Of a stretch of 64,000 bases of DNA, positions 10,665-21,882 are shown piece after piece. This DNA is from Impatiens glandulifera. Taxonomy: Eukaryota; Streptophyta; Magnoliopsida; Ericales; Balsaminaceae. Below the pieces are notes generated by a model. That model saw only the letters and a program-made list of their open reading frames with translations. It had not been told where the DNA came from and did no database searches. The stretch's first letter is position 1. Each line of letters opens with the position of its first letter. Where the stretch lies: assembly GCF_907164915.1 (NCBI RefSeq), contig NC_061862.1:140235913-140299912 (forward strand), in the 5' to 3' direction. The translations under genes and the position numbers were made by a program.

Positions 10665-11480
10665 TTCTATACAATTTCTATGTGGAGAGACTTCATATAA
10701 CTAGATTTAGGTGCACAAATATACAAGGATAGAACAAGTATTTAATAGGAAACAAAAAGGAAGAATTGATATCCTTATAATTGAACCAATAATTTCAAGT
10801 TTCTTACACTAGTCTCGGAAAGGATTTCAATGATCTATGACCAAATTAAGTAACAGACAATATAAAGAAATTTATAAAAAAATAAAATGATAATATTAAT
10901 AAATTTAATGCATTTTTGCCTCACAAACAAGCACAGAAGCATGTAGAATTTGTTTTTACACAATTTTTATGTAGTGAGACTTTAGATAACCGAATCAAGG
11001 TAAACAAAAACAGAACAAACATTTAAAAGGAAACAAAAGTAAAATGATTTATATCCTTTTAATTGAACCAATAATTTCAAATGTCTTACCCTCGTTCAAA
11101 CTTTATACTAGTCTCATAAAGGATTTCAATGATCTATGACAAAATCAAGGAAAAAATGATCTTGAAGATAATCTATATAAATTTAGCTACAAAATTATGT
11201 AAAGTAAATAATCATTTTAATCAACTTAAGCTTCACATGTAAGCAATGATTGGAAATTCAATTCAATTTCTATGAAATTTTATTGTAAGGAGACTTTAGA
11301 TAAATTGATCTAGGTCACAAGGATTCACATATATAACAAACATTTAAAAGGAAACAAAATATAATGATTGATATCTTTATAATTGAGCCAGTAATTTTAA
11401 GTTTCTTAACTTGTCAAACCATAGACTAGCCCCGTAAAATATTTCAATAATCGAGAACCAAATCGAAGAACATGAAGTTA
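10665..11480 (-). repeat. three tandem units of about 290-315 bp in the F-box intron
   Basis: Units recognisable by TTTATGTAGTGAGACTTTAGAT, a GTGCACAAA/AACAAACATTTAAAAGGAAAC core, and CTAGTCTCRTAAAGGATTTCAATGATCTATGA, with cores at about 10,675, 10,963 and 11,279. The same unit occurs in opposite orientation at 15.8-17.1 kb and 44.5-45.55 kb, and in B (29.55-29.88, 31.43-31.8 kb). No coding potential. Confidence 0.75.
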
Positions 11481-11972
11481 AACTAAAGGTTATGCCTACA
11501 AACCCTAGTTCTTTTATCGGAAAATTTTTTGGTTTCTCTATTAGGAGTGATTTATTGACGTCTTTTAATAAAAGACTCGTGAAGGGCAGAATAAAGGTGA
11601 TCAATCTAACCTAACATCAATAAGTGGTGGATACTCACCCTAAGGTCTTGGATTGAGCCCGTCAGCGACAAGTTAAATGTTAAGTATGTTTGCGGGCTAC
11701 ATACATAATCCGTTTTTCCATTTATAAAGATGATTAATCTAAAAGAAAAATAAAATTAAAATGATAAAAAAATTTTAAAAAAATGAACCGATTTAAAGAA
11801 AAATATTATTTACGCAATCACAATCAATTTGGGTGTAAAAAGATGTTTATTATTGACATTGACATATTTTCTTTTTCTTTCTAGTAAAAAAACTTTAAAT
11901 AAACTTAGAAACATTTGAACTAGGAAAGTCTATTATCATATAATATAAATTCTCAATATTATAATCTGAGAG

Positions 11973-12155
11973 TCAACATATTCTGAGGAACGATGAAGCT
12001 ACAGGAACGGTGAAGCTACGAGCCACCATTTTCCTCGTGTTATCAAAATGACCACAACAAACCAAGCTGCAACTTCGAAGAAGCTCCCGAGCCATAATTT
12101 GTCGTCTATGAGTCCAAATGCTCACCCGAAGATCAAATATCCCATTTGAAGTCAT
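11973..12155 (-). other. 60-codon open frame in intron, no known family
   Basis: MTSNGIFDLRVSIW... is open on the minus strand and kept in A' (63,284-63,466). No family is recognised. B lacks this stretch, so it may be an insertion in the A lineage or a deletion in B. Probably chance. Confidence 0.15.
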
Positions 12156-12750
12156 TTACTAGAATCTAATCAACTATAGAAGCATAATTTATTAACGGAA
12201 TTAGGCATAGCCCCGTCTAGGGATGTTAATAGATTCGGTTTTTAGTTATTTGAGTTCCTCCAACTACAAATATCTCATATCAATCATTGTTTTAGAGGCC
12301 TTCTATTACTATTATTAATTTCAAGCCAAAATCATTCCAATAATTAAGTAAACTATTTATATTTTAGGATCTTAAACTTGAAGCTACAACTTTCAAATTT
12401 TAAAATATAAGAGATCAATCTAAAAGCATATTTTCTATTATTATTATTATATTAATTCCAAGCCACAAAAATCATTAACTAAACTCTGCATAGTTGAAGA
12501 TCCTACACTTTAAACTACAACTTTCAAATTCTAGATATCATTGTCAACATTACAAATAATGTGAATATGGTAGTTCAAGAATAATAATCTCCGGGTGAAG
12601 GTACCTTCGGATCGATTTCCAGTTCATATTAGCATCCCTAGGATCTTTATACAACTCCCAACAAGAACGTTTATAGCAGACATAAAAAAGGTTATCCATA
12701 CACAAATCACAAAATAGAAGATATCGGTGAATGCATGAAAGAAGACATAC

Positions 12751-12860
12751 GATTCGATTTAGGTATTAGGAAGAACACAGCACCGGCGTCGCTCCACTCT
12801 AATCCACAGTTCGTCGGACGGCCGACACAAATGGAAACCCTAATTGAATTGCCTATTTAA
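12751..12860 (-). promoter_or_regulatory. F-box gene A first noncoding exon and core promoter area
   Basis: Matches, on the minus strand, the first exon of D (43,566-43,675): GGCAATTCAATTAGGGTTT, GCGGCCGT-like text, then donor GTATGTCTTC (donor GT at 12,750-12,749). A telo-box AAACCCTAA is at 12,835-12,843, a motif common around plant transcription starts. The TATA-like stretch is CTTAAATAGG, weaker than TATAAAAG in D. Assignment as exon 1 is by conserved donor and by homology between the four copies. Confidence 0.6.
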
Positions 12861-13158
12861 GTCTCTCTCATATTATAAATATATATATATATATATATTA
12901 AATATATATCATTAATGTTATTTTTTTTATCCGGTGGTTTTTATAAGATTTTTGAATATATTTTTCAATTGAGTTGTTTTGATTTGTTGATATTATTTTC
13001 AAATTTAATTTTATTTTTGTAACTCTTTATTAGTGATATATAACTCTTTTTTTAATTATAATTTTTTTTTTAATCCACAGTTCGTCGGACGGCCGACACA
13101 AATGGAAACCCTAATTGAATTGCCTATTTAAGTCTCTCTCATATTATAAATAAATATA

Positions 13159-13189
<31 letters not shown>

Positions 13190-13360
13190 TAAATATATTT
13201 CATTAATGTTCTTTTTTTTTATTCGGTGGTTTTTACAAGAGTTTTGAATATATTTTCAATTGAGTTGTTTTGATTTGTTGATATTATTTTCAAATTTAAT
13301 TTTATTTATGTAACTTTTTATTAGTGATATATAACTCTTTTTTTTATTATAATTTTTCTA
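12801..13360. repeat. 271-bp tandem duplication of the F-box gene A 5' end
   Basis: AATCCACAGTTCGTCGGACG starts at 12,801 and again at 13,072; both units continue through AAACCCTAA, a (TA)n tract and the TTTGATTTGTTGATATTATT segment. B has only one unit (32,486 onwards). So the promoter and first-exon start are doubled in A. Confidence 0.88.
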
Positions 13361-13382
13361 TTTTTTTAATATAGTTATAAAG

Positions 13383-13847
13383 AAAACTCTCGGTTTTTGA
13401 CTTTTAAGGAAAATCGAGAGTTATTTGTAAAACTCTCGGTTTATTTTAAACGAAAAAACCGAGAGTTTTTGGAAACTTTTGGTTTTCTTGAAAGTAAAAA
13501 TCTAAGAGTTGTTCATATAACTCTCGGTTTTTCTCCTTCAAGAAAAACCAAGAGTTATATAGAAAACTCTCGATTTTTTTTGAAGGAGAAAAACCGAGAA
13601 AACTCTCGGTTTTGACCTTTCAAGAACAACCGAGAGTTTTTTTATATAACTCTTGGTTTTTCTCTCTGGTGTCTAAACCGATAAATTTATGATATATCTC
13701 GGTAAACACCCAAATATATTTTCCGAAAGTGACAATACCGACGAATGCCGAGTGTTACCCAAACTTTCAGTATTAGGTTTATACCGAGAGATTTATGGTC
13801 ATTACCGACATATTATACTCTCGATTTAGAACCCATTTTCACCAGTG
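13383..13847 (+). mobile_element. terminus of a CACTA-like element with subterminal CTCGGTTTT repeats (copy A)
   Basis: About ten inverted and direct copies of AAACTCTCGGTTTT / AAAACCGAGAGTT, spaced 25-40 bp, then CCATTTTCACCAGTG at 13,833-13,847. Read on the other strand the end is CACTGGTGAAAATGGG, the form of CACTA-superfamily termini. No matching opposite end or transposase is present nearby, so this is a solitary end. The same array is in B (32,775-33,320). Confidence 0.6.
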
Positions 13848-14039
13848 AGTCTACTAGCCTCACTTTTATATGAAATTCATATTTACTATGATTTTTCGAT
13901 ATAGGACGTCACAAAAAATATATAAAAAGTCTCCAACTTAATTTAATTGTTGAGTTTGTAAAAATAATGTATAGGTCATCAAGTTTTGCAGTGTCCCTCC
14001 AATGAGTTCTTACACATATGTTTTGTTTGTCAAGTAACT
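13848..14039. other. spacer between CACTA-like end and LINE
   Basis: Shared with B. Contains TTTTTCGATATAGGACRTCACAAAAAATATAT, which is tandemly doubled in B (33,357-33,506). No gene seen. Confidence 0.5.
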
Positions 14040-15281
14040 TGGATTTGTTACATTCACATATCCAACAAATTGGCTAGCAAAGATGAGTTAAGCTATTGCA
14101 AAACCTAAAAAAGAGAGTCACTATGGATCAAATGGGTGCATACGAGGATTATGAAATACGAAACCAGCATCTAGTCCTGCAAAATTCATGAAGGTATGAG
14201 AAGGTCTCTAAAAAAGATTCTTAAACTAAGAAGCGATATTGAAGATCATTATGACATCCGGCTAGGGGACGGGAAAGACACTCTATTCTGGCACGACTCC
14301 TGGTTCGAAAACCAGTCTTTCATCCACAAAGAGGATTTTCAAAATACCCGCATCAGAAGGGACTGCTCAGAAACGAAAAACAGAGACATTAAACACGGAA
14401 ATTGGGACTCACTCCTGAGAAAAAATCCAGAAGAACAGAGGATACTTGATCATATAAGTAACATACAACTACACGACAAACCGGATATTCATGAATGGAA
14501 AGCTGAGGACAATGGGAAGTTGGTATCGAAGAAAATATAGGAGGTAACCCGGGAAAAAGCAAAGAAAGTAAAATGGACTCCTCTTGTATGGTCAACGAAG
14601 ATTATCCCTAGACACCAGTTCATCCTATGACTCGCCTTCTGGGAAAGACTCAACACTCGTGATCGTATCAGCAAATATATGAGTATCCCGGACACAAACT
14701 GTCTTCTTTGTAGAGGAAATAAAGAAACCATAAATCACCTATTCGGGAGCTGCTATATTGCTTTGGAGCTTTGGGACAGATTCTATAAAAGCCTAGAGTT
14801 GATCAGTTTCCCGAGCGAATGGAATGAAATCAAAGATGCAGCACTACTCAAAGCCAAGGGAAATAGATTTGCAACAAGCGTGTTCAAGTGCGGCTTTGGA
14901 GTAGTGGTGTATAACATTTGACAATAGCGGAATGCAAAGGTATATGACAGATCCCGCAGGAGCGTTGAAGAGTTATGGAAAGATATTGTATTGGATTGTA
15001 GCGCCCTCGCGGGAACGTGGACAAGAATTCCAAACACGGAGCAGAACTGGAATATCTGTATGAACTGGAATTTACCGTTTTTTAAACTCACTAGAATTGA
15101 AAGTATTGTAATCAGATAATTCATTTACGTTTTTAGCTTTTTAGCTTTTACTCAGAATGTTACGATTTCAAAATCATTCTAGGCCTGTCTAAAATGATCT
15201 CTTAAACTCGTGTTTTTTTTTTCAATTTTTGGGAATTTTTAATGAAATAACGATATTTCGTTTTTCCCAAAAAAAAAAACT
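14040..15281 (+). mobile_element. 5'-truncated LINE with zf-RVT domain (copy A2)
   Basis: Translation reads KKESLWIKWVHTR, LKKILKLRSDIEDHYDIRLG, DGKDTLFWHDSWFENQ, then IPDTNCLLCRGNKETINHLF with the zinc ligands CLLC...HLFGSC intact. It continues SFPSEWNEIKDAALLKAKG and VFKCGFGVVVYNI. Ends with the LINE-specific tail GATTTCAAAATCATTC...CTAAAATGATCTCTTAAACTCG and an A-run at 15,270-15,281. Stops replace conserved Trp codons (KI-stop and NI-stop where paralogues read W or L). B carries the same two stops, so they predate the duplication. RT catalytic domain not present. Confidence 0.85.
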
Positions 15282-15511
15282 TAAAAAAGAGAGAAAAAAA
15301 ACAATAAAGAAGTCTAACAACAAAATCATGGAAACTAAATTATCAATTTAATAAGTAAATATTAAAAGCACTTATAATAAGATTTTCTGCTATATTATTC
15401 AACAAACATATATAAATGATTGAGCTAAAAAAGTATAAAAATAAAAAAGCATATACATATGAATTTCTTATAATGATCAAATGTATAAGAAGGGGCGAAT
15501 ATATAAGTGTC
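15282..15511. other. LINE 3' flank shared with B (40,009-40,290)
   Basis: AT-rich sequence with no coding signal; its match downstream of the split LINE in B shows the insertion site was duplicated along with the LINE. Confidence 0.7.
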
Positions 15512-17098
15512 TTCCCATTGAAGAGGATTAAGATGTGATAAGGGAGATTCATACCTCAATGAAAGATAACTTGCTTTATTAAAGGATAACTTGTGGAGTC
15601 AGAATGTTAAGCAAAGTTTGTTTTCAGAGAAAGTCAAAATTCTTAACAAGATTGAGGAGTAATTAGAAATGGATGCAAGGCCAATTTGTGCACCCAACTA
15701 TCTTTGAATTTTCTTTCCAGATTTAATTTGTGCACCCAACTATCTTTGAATTTTCTTTCCTGATTTAGTCATGAATCATGGAAATTCTTTCTGAGTTTAG
15801 GTGAGAAACATTAAATTATTGTCTCGATTTATAAGGATATCAATCAATTTTTTTTCCTTTTAAATGTTTGTTCTATATTTGTGCACCTATATCTAGTTAT
15901 TTGAAGTATCTCTATATAGAAATTGTGTAGAATCTCAATTGAATTTTTAAATGCTTATTTGTTTTATGTAACATTGTATGCGAATCAATTATTTTGTTTC
16001 TAAATTTATTTAATATCGACGTCGACCCAATTATCTTTGAGTTTTTTTTTGTTTTTTTTCTGATTTTGTTTGAATTTTTTTTCTAATTTAGTTTGTAACA
16101 TATAATAATTTTATATTGTAGCTTGTATTTGCACAAAAACAGACTAAGGAAAAACTATTTCTTAAAAATATAAAAGAAATTATTTTATTGTTTCATTTAT
16201 GTTTTAAAATTATATGATAGGAAAGTTTGAAAATACAAGTGTTACTGTAAACTTAATTAAAATTTTTTATTAGAAAGAAAAATAAAACATATCGATCTCA
16301 ATAATTAGCGTGTTTACCTTCAACTTGATTAGTCTATTTCAACAAGTCAATTTTGTTATCATTTAAGTAGTTTTTTCTTCCAGATTGATTTATTTTATTC
16401 TTCCCTTCAAAAGTCTTTTTTTTAGTTAAAAATCTTGTAAAGTCACTATTTTTCAGAGAAATCTATGTTTTGGCAAATAAATAATTGGTTTTGCACGCGT
16501 AACTTTCAGTTCAATTTCAAGAGTCAATCTTTCATTTGTCTTATAATATTGAAATCAAATTTAAACTGAGGGTAAGAAAAATGAAATTATTGATTCAATT
16601 ATAAGGACGTCAATCATTTTCTTAGTATCCTTTTAAATATATATTTTAACTTTGTGCACCTAAATCCGGTTATCTGATATCCCTCCTACTCCTAGTCATT
16701 CTATAGAAACTTAATTGAGTTTTTAAAATATTTGTATGCTTATATGTTAGAAAAAAATGCATTAAGTTTATTAAATTGATCATTGACTTTATATTTTTTT
16801 TTCTCAATTTCTTTAATTTGGCTTCGTTATCATTCTTTCTTTGACTTGGTCTAAAATTTGGTCGAATATCATGGAAATCATTTATGAGTTTAGAAGATAA
16901 ACATGAAATCCTTTTCAAGAGTAGTGTATTGTTTAAATGAGATTAAGAACTTGAAATTATTGGTTTAGAAGGATATCAATCATTCTCTTTGGCTTCTTTT
17001 AAAAGTTTGTTATATCTTTGTGCACTTCAATCTGGTTATCTAAAATATCTCCAAATTCAAATTGTATAAAAACCCAATTCAATTTCTAAAAGCTACAT
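15512..17098 (+). pseudogene. intron fragment of an F-box gene in D orientation
   Basis: CCCATTGAAGAGGATTAAGATG to CAATTTCTAAAAGCTACAT matches the D intron at 44,172-45,543 on the same strand, and contains the about 300-bp intronic repeat units (cores near 15,833, 16,600 and 16,969). It has no exon of its own. It ends abruptly at 17,098, where the truncated copia element begins. It carries extra sequence (about 16,150-16,430) missing in D. Confidence 0.75.
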
Positions 17099-17765
17099 GT
17101 ATATCTAGAATAATCATCAATAACAACCATAGTGTAAAGCATACCACCTATACTAGTGACCTTAATCGGTCCAAATAAATCCATGTGAAGGAGATCTAAG
17201 TATCGGTTAGACTGAATGTGTCCTTTCTCTTAAAGGTTGTTTTAGTTTGTTTACCCATTTAACATGCTGAACACACCTTATCCTTATTAAATACTATATT
17301 AGGAATTCATTCAACTAGCTTTTTACCGCGGATATAGTTTAAGGTTTTGAGGTTTAGATGGTTTATCCTTTTATGTCATAGCCAGGTTTGATCGGTTTTA
17401 GCTACCATGCAAATAGGATGCTCTACTTCATTTTTCCAATCTGCCTTGTATATATATCCTAGCCTATTTCCGGTTAGTAGTGTGCTACCCTGAGAGATTT
17501 TAACTAAGTATGCATGCCTAAGAAATTCTACAGTATATCCAGCATCACACATATGACTAATACTTAGTAGGTTAAAATGTAGATTTTCAACTAGAAGTAC
17601 ATTGTCAATTGTTAAATTACCATGGAAAATCTTACCATTGCCCACAGTTCTACTTCTTGAGTTGTCACCAAAGACAATCATTGCACCGGTTTTTATTTTG
17701 ATGTCGGTCAGAAGGTTGTTGTTTCTAGTCATGTGTCTGGAGCAACCGCTGTCCAGATACTACTC
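17099..17765 (-). pseudogene. copia protease, pre-integrase and integrase start
   Basis: Begins with the protease active site LDSGCSRHM near 17,735-17,762, after a stop in place of Trp (E-stop-YLDSG). Then GDNSRSRTVGNGKI, VLLVENLHFNLLSISHMCD (protease and GAG-pre-integrase), the integrase zinc motif remnant CSAC...GKQTK near 17,250, and HMDLFGPIKVTS...VVIDDYSRY, carrying the first catalytic Asp at about 17,110-17,190. The reading ends at 17,099 where the element is cut. Several stops and frameshifts. Confidence 0.8.
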
Positions 17766-17829
17766 AGAATTTCCTAGTCGTTTCTTCATATCCTGCAAAA
17801 TACACATATTTATAACTATTTGGTACCCA

Positions 17830-19586
17830 CATTTACTTGGGTCCACAATTGATTAGTCCCTTGGGTATCCATACTTTAATAAGTCGGACAACTTTCCCGG
17901 TTATGCTTCTAACTAGTTTTCCTGTGCTCGATTTGACATCTTTCTGTTTTCCTAAGAGTGCCTTATTTTGTGGTTCCATTGTGGATAGGTTTGTTTACCT
18001 TTTGGCCGGTTGGCTTTCCTTCTCTCAGGATGAAGCCATTTTTCGGAGTTAGTTGGACTTACATAGGTTATTTCTTCTTCCGATTTTGAGTCACTTTGTT
18101 CCTCATCGTCGGTTGAAGTACTCTTAACAAATCTTACAAAGGGAAGATTGTCTTTTGTGAGCTTCATCTCGTTGGAACGGTTATGGTTGGCGAATATGTT
18201 GTTTTTGTATCCAAGACCAATTTTGCATTTGGGATGTCTTTTATATTTAGACAACTAATTCACCATTTCACTTGATCTTTTCCATGCTGCTATTCGATAT
18301 CTGGTTCGTGCATCTTCCTCTTCGGTCAGCTCTTGAACTGACTCCTTGAGTTGTTCAGGCTCAAAGGATAGGTGCTGCCTCGGTTTCTAAGATTTCATCA
18401 GGTTGAATACTATCGGTTTCAGGTTCGGATCGGGTTGTTGCTATGAATTCGGTTCTAAAGTTGAGTCGGGTTGATATTAAGGTTAATAGGTTCTTGTACT
18501 CTACTACCATGTCATTTAGTGCATTAAATAACTCATCTTTAGTAAATTCTTCACAAGAAGAATCAAATACCTGTTCCTCGTTTTCCATAAGACAAGTGAG
18601 TTCATCATCGCTGTCACTATGAGCCCATAAACTTCCTCCTTCATCGGCTATCAGTGCTTTCTGAACTTCCCTTCCTTCACCGGTTTGTGGATAACTGTTT
18701 CTTTGGTTCTGATCATCCGGTTTCCGGTCATCCCGTCTTGGTTTTCTGCATTCCCACCTGAAATGTTCCAAACAATTACAATTATAACATTTAACATTAG
18801 ACTTATCACCGTAGCTATAGTTGTTTTTTTCGGTTGGCTTTTCTTCATGAATCTGCCAAACTTCTGTGCAAGCATTGTCATAGCATCCTTAGTGAATTGT
18901 TCAGCAGTTTTGATCGGTGCAGCGGCTACAAGTTCTATGGATGTGACTAATGCCTTAGTAGCGGTTGAGGCTGATGCTTCATCTTCGATCCTAGATCTCA
19001 TTTCAAACTCATATGCCTTAAGATCTTCGAATACATCGTGTAGTTTCATCTTGCTTAGGCAATTTGATTCTCTCATCACCATCGTCTTTATGTCCCATGC
19101 ACTCTGAAGAGATCTTAAAGTTTTGATGATTGTTTCCTTGTTATCATACTTCTTTCCAAGAGTTGAGAGCTCATTTATCACATTTGTAAACCGGTTACTA
19201 TACTCCCTCATGGTTTCTCCTGGCTTCATCTTAATGTTTTCAAACTTCTAGGTAACCACCATTATCTTGTTTTCCTTGGGTCTTTCATTTCCCTCATGAA
19301 GTTGAATCACCGTTTCCCATACTTCCTTTGAGGTTTTGCAATCTCTAACCTTACAGAAAGTATTTATGTCCAAACTTTTGAAGATATGGCTTCTGGCATG
19401 ATTATCTAGATTGCTTCTCCTCCTATCCTCAGCTGTCCAGTCTTTCCTATCTTTATCAATTGTTATCGGTCCTTCAGACAGGATGAGTGACATCTCATCA
19501 TCCATAGTGATTAGGTGCAAGTGCATGCATATCTTCCAGTTGGCAAAATCATCACCTTCTAGCATTGGAGGATTTTCGAAAGTCAT
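17830..19586 (-). pseudogene. copia gag with CCHC zinc knuckle
   Basis: Starts MTFENPPMLEGDDFANWK at 19,586, the usual start of a copia-type gag. One in-frame TAG (19,245-19,247) interrupts it before MKPGETMREYSNRFTNVINE. A frameshift near 18,835 separates the gag body from the zinc knuckle CYNCNCLEHFRWECRKP, which keeps C-x2-C-x4-H-x4-C spacing. Downstream is an acidic tail (DSDDELTCLMENEEQVFDSS) and a basic patch (HPKCKIGLGYKNN). In life gag forms the cytoplasmic virus-like particle and binds element RNA. Here it is dead. Confidence 0.85.
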
Positions 19587-19624
19587 GCTTGCTTGCTTCG
19601 GGTTGCTTGAGTATTGAAACTAAC

Positions 19625-19637
19625 TGCTTTGATACCA
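19625..19637 (-). other. copia primer binding site (tRNA-Met type)
   Basis: Minus-strand TGGTATCAAAGCA, two bases after the LTR end; complements the 3' end of initiator tRNA-Met as in most plant LTR elements. Confidence 0.85.
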
Positions 19638-19639
19638 AT

Positions 19640-20913
19640 TGTTAGGATCTAGATCGCGGATTGGGAATCGGGGTCCGACCGGTTAGTACTTTCACTCAAC
19701 GGTTGGTGTTTAATCCGGTTAAAGATTAACACTGGGTTTCAATACTACACAAACTGTCACAAACCCTTGAACCGAGTTCAAGTGCGGAAGTGGTTTGTTT
19801 CAGGTTGAAACAACACACACACACATGATGAATAAAGATAGAATCTGGATAGTATCGGTTTGGAAATTAGGAGGTTGATTTACGGTTTAGTGAATCGGTT
19901 AGAACGATGTAAGTCGGTTAGTGTGAGTCGGTTAGGATATTGAGTCGGTTAGAACGTAGAGCCGACAGAAAGTAAAGAACAAGACACAAGTTTTTATGGA
20001 TGTTTGGAGATAAACCTCCTACGTCACCCCTTCTTCTCGAAACTGCGAGAATGATATTCACTAAGGAATACACAAACACAATATCTGATCGAGACTTATT
20101 TGCTGCTCGATAAACACTCGTATAATTTTCACCGAAATTGTAATCTCACTTCAAATGCACACTTAAACTTTTAATCTTGTAGAGAGATAAACTTGTAATT
20201 AATAACTCTTTGAACTTGTAGCTGGTAGAACTTGTTAAGTTGGTTGGTGCAATTGGTGTGTGGCATTTATTCCTCTTCAGCTCCTTTTATAGGTGAGATG
20301 TGTCAACGGTCACATTTCTTTAACGGATACCTTTAGGGTAATCCTTGAATCTGATTGGTTGAACAGAGACATTAATTGCGGTTTAAGCTTCCAAGGCATA
20401 GGTCAAACCGGCTAGGTTTGTCTTTTACTTAATATAGCAACTGTCGGTTGGACAGTTGCCTGCACCTGGAAGGTTGCGCCTCTGACTTATCCCAGAGTGG
20501 AAAGATCTCTTCAGGCAATCTTCTGTAGCCTGCAGAGTATCATCAGTCTTGTATGGATATGGCAATGTCACAGTCTGATCCTTTGATATCATGTTTTGCA
20601 TATACCCAAAGTGTCTGTTTACACCGATTTGTAGATTGTACTTAGTTTGATAGTTCTGGCTTCTTTCTCTAAGTAATCTCTTCATCGGTTTTCCGGGTGG
20701 ATACTGCATTTCGGTTTGGGATGTCTACCGGTTGTTCATAGCTTCAAGTTAACCGGATGACATTCCGGTTTTGGATGCATCCTTTGCTTCTTCTTCTAAC
20801 CGGTTAGATTCTTTGGTCAGTTGGATCTTTGACCGTTCAGATTTTTGACCGTTCCTGCACAGGAAATTTGTTTTGTTATGTTCTTATTTTTAACCGGTCT
20901 GATTTATCTAACA
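19640..20913 (-). mobile_element. copia 5' LTR, 1,274 bp
   Basis: Plus-strand limits TGTTAGGATC and TTTATCTAACA, i.e. TGTTAG/CTAACA palindromic ends. It lies directly outside the PBS, which fixes the inner boundary. Many CCGGTT/AACCGG repeats lie inside. The partner LTR is lost. The outer flank continues as hAT remnant sequence. Confidence 0.85.
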
Positions 20914-21465
20914 TTTTTGTTTAATGAAAAATTAAAAAATCAGTGAAGAGAAATTGTTGAAGATATGTACTAAATTATAAAATTTCTTAAAACACAACCT
21001 ACAAATGGACATTGATGGATTGATGGTGGTGATTTATTTAAAGTGCATAGTAATTATAAGACAATGCTATCAAGAGAAGTAAAATAAATTGATATCCGTA
21101 ATGATGTCAATTAAAAAAAAGTACTTGGAATTTTGCCACAAAAATTTAAAATTATTATGGTATATTGTTTTGTTTACAACTTGTTATATTAATATTTTTT
21201 ATATATATTTTTTATATATATTTTGAAATATTTTTTTATACTAGTTAATATTAGTAAATATTTAATATGTTTTCGATAGAAATATATAATTATTATATTT
21301 ATTTTAATTTTGTGGGGCCACAAAATTAAAATTTGCGTTAATCTCCCAACTATTGGGGGCCGTCATTCCCGACCAAGAAGAAGGCCAAATGGTTCTCCCG
21401 ATGCTTCTTCAGCGACGATTGTTGATGGTTGTTATCCTCTTGCAATGACTATTTAGCGACGCACA
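20914..21465 (+). pseudogene. hAT-type transposase remnant, second copy
   Basis: Matches 3,800-4,330: TTTAATGAAAAATTAAAAAATCAGTG, ATGGACATTGATGG, AATTTTGTGGGGCCACAAAATT, GGGGGCCGTC, CTTGCAATGACTATTTAGCGACG. It has an extra 45-bp stretch (GAAGGCCAAATGG...TTCAGCGACG) that the A copy lacks. It starts exactly at the copia LTR edge, so the copia element inserted into or joined this remnant. Confidence 0.6.
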
Positions 21466-21882
21466 TATTTTTGTTATCTTTCACTTTATTTTAAATTGGA
21501 CCACCTTAACTATTAACATGATTCAACTCAAATCACAAACTACTAATATTCAAGATAGATACAACTCAAATCACAAACAACTAATATTCAACATAGATAA
21601 AAAAAATCACTAAGAGAGAATAACTAACATGGTGTGCTAGTATGCTAGTAGTTGAATGTTATTGAGTGAACTTTTGTAGTTGATTGACCATTATATAGTT
21701 GATTGAGCTTCAATAATTGATTGAGTTTCTAATAAATCACAGAAGATAAACTGTCATGAAAAGAAAAAGACTTTTAAAGAGAGAAAAGAGATAAACAACA
21801 ATTAAGAGTTTAAAAAAAGAATCAATCCGTTGATTAAAATTATTAATAATTTTTTTTATTAATATATATTATTAAATTAATA
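21466..21882. other. AT-rich spacer with short direct repeat
   Basis: TCAACTCAAATCACAAAC...CTAATATTCAA occurs twice near 21,522-21,597. No gene seen. Confidence 0.5.

Larger units (their letters stand above)
8485..12860 (-). pseudogene. F-box/LRR (FBD-type) gene, copy A, broken
   Basis: A minus-strand gene with a noncoding first exon (12,751-about 12,860), a 2.7-kb intron, exon 2 (9180-10,070) and exon 3 (8717-8883). A very short last exon (GGNCVDVYVY... ending at 8485) is possible but weakly supported. F-box/LRR proteins of this kind are substrate receptors of SCF ubiquitin ligases; the F-box binds SKP1. The N-terminus MVLTSNQKE is followed by LSALPDGLIYHIF (F-box). A 1-nt deletion near 9925 relative to A' (ATGTTTTTATC versus ATGTTTTGTATC) breaks the F-box. 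Further lesions: an in-frame TAA (9228-9230), a 37-bp deletion in exon 2 and a 7-bp deletion in exon 3. Splice signals are still recognisable. Not expected to make a working protein. Confidence 0.8.
17099..20913 (-). mobile_element. 3'-truncated Ty1/copia element with 1.27-kb LTR
   Basis: Minus-strand order: 5' LTR (19,640-20,913), PBS, gag, protease, start of integrase, then truncation at 17,099 against F-box intron sequence. RT, RNase H and the 3' LTR are gone. The element sits against a hAT remnant at 20,914. The long LTR and the acidic, coiled-coil-like gag extension after the zinc knuckle suggest a Sirevirus-like lineage, but that is an inference. Confidence 0.85.

Noticed and set aside
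13383..13850. Regularly spaced short repeats, CRISPR-like at first glance
   Set aside because: Repeats are inverted and direct, spacers are not unique and lengths vary; the context is plant transposon sequence.
18685..19107. 140-codon plus-strand frame with hydrophobic stretches resembling a membrane protein
   Set aside because: It is antisense to copia gag with its zinc knuckle on the minus strand.
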